From CS3-C152 sp964347025 (lineage in GTDB: Archaea > Aenigmatarchaeota > Aenigmatarchaeia > QMZP01 > QMZT01): a DNA stretch of 5,027 bases. How positions within the stretch are numbered: position 1 is the first letter of the stretch; each line of letters starts with the position of its first letter. Position numbers and translations under genes: made by a program. The notes under the pieces were generated by a model. That model ran no database searches. It had not been told where the DNA came from and worked only from the letters and a program-made list of their open reading frames with translations. Location of the stretch: assembly GCA_964347025.1 (NCBI GenBank), contig CAYFWU010000033.1, positions 1 to 5,027 of the forward strand. Direction: 5' to 3'. Positions 4,736-5,027 of the stretch are shown piece by piece.

Positions 4736-5027
4736 ATGCCGACAATTTTCACCCCACTGATCCTCGCTTCGCAGGCATTCGTGGAAACCTACGGATTGAT
4801 GGGAACCTTTATAATATCTGTATTCGAATCATTCATTTTTCCCGTTCCTACCGCTTTCTTCGTTACGCCCGCCACTGTCCTGGGAGCAGATCCGTTCCTT
4901 GTGGCAGTCGTTGCTACGATAGGATCGCTCATAGGAGCGGTTATAGGTTACGCCTTCGGTTATTATCTAGGAAAGCCCGTTTTCATAAAGCTCTTCAAAC
5001 AGAAAAACCTCGACAAGGTGGACAGGT
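4736..5027 (+). CDS. DedA/VTT-family (SNARE-associated type) membrane protein, N-terminal part
   Basis: The gene starts with ATG at 4736 and is open for 97 codons to the window edge, so only the N-terminal half is seen. The DedA superfamily are multi-span membrane proteins with re-entrant loops. Some members act as lipid scramblases or flippases, for example in recycling of lipid carriers, and others affect membrane stress tolerance. Visible signs are a first hydrophobic segment with the family-type E-S-F-I-F-P-V-P (31-38), a second hydrophobic stretch, then the glycine-rich T-I-G-S-L-I-G-A-V-I-G-Y-A-F-G-Y-Y-L-G-K (61-80). A basic amphipathic helix starting P-V-F-I-K-L-F-K and L-D-K-V-D-R follows. 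This order matches the VTT domain. Whether it belongs to the DedA or the shorter YqaA-like branch cannot be told without the missing half. It is the only plus-strand gene here. Confidence 0.8.
   Translation, partial: MPTIFTPLILASQAFVETYGLMGTFIISVFESFIFPVPTAFFVTPATVLGADPFLVAVVATIGSLIGAVIGYAFGYYLGKPVFIKLFKQKNLDKVDR

Noticed and set aside
1..5027. tRNA, rRNA, CRISPR array, insertion sequence or toxin-antitoxin pair
   Set aside because: No cloverleaf-like sequence, regular spacer-repeat array, terminal inverted repeats or transposase motifs were seen on either strand. The two adjacent small genes at 88-1137 are secreted, not toxin-antitoxin-like.

Overview
This window is archaeal. The marker is ribosomal protein eS6 (S6e), a family found only in archaea and eukaryotes, encoded at 3638-4252 on the minus strand. 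Gene starts also look archaeal: several have an AT-rich TATA-like box centred about 25 bases upstream of the ATG and no ribosome binding site (leaderless). Others have strong Shine-Dalgarno (SD) sequences of the GGAGGTGAT type. Compact gene packing and many small unrecognised proteins would fit a small-genome (DPANN-like) lineage, but the sequence alone does not settle the phylum.

Layout: every gene except the last is on the minus strand, so they read right to left. At the right edge a DedA/VTT-family membrane protein starts at 4736 on the plus strand and runs off the window. It diverges from a small unrecognised 110-residue protein (4316-4648). Next comes eS6, which carries an 82-residue lysine/glutamate tail after its normal core. 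An AT-rich unrecognised gene (2511-3595) then runs into a 100-N assembly gap (2411-2510). The other side of the gap holds the C-terminal end of a SpoIIM/DUF95-type membrane protein (2114-2410). The two sides are open in one frame only if the gap is exactly 100 bases. They are most likely two different genes and should not be read as one 493-residue protein.

The left part holds three cell-envelope genes. A membrane-anchored winged-helix regulator with an exported N-terminal domain (1226-2077) is followed by a promoter region containing three copies of the heptamer TGAAACA. Then comes a tight two-gene operon encoding a secreted cysteine-rich protein (307-1137) and a small lipoprotein (88-300). 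The cysteine-rich protein has a strict 17-residue C-X8-C-X7 repeat.

A testable, unproven reading is that the membrane regulator controls the neighbouring secreted protein and lipoprotein through the TGAAACA sites. No tRNA, rRNA, CRISPR array, insertion sequence or integrase is visible. All non-coding stretches are under 100 bases apart from the gap.
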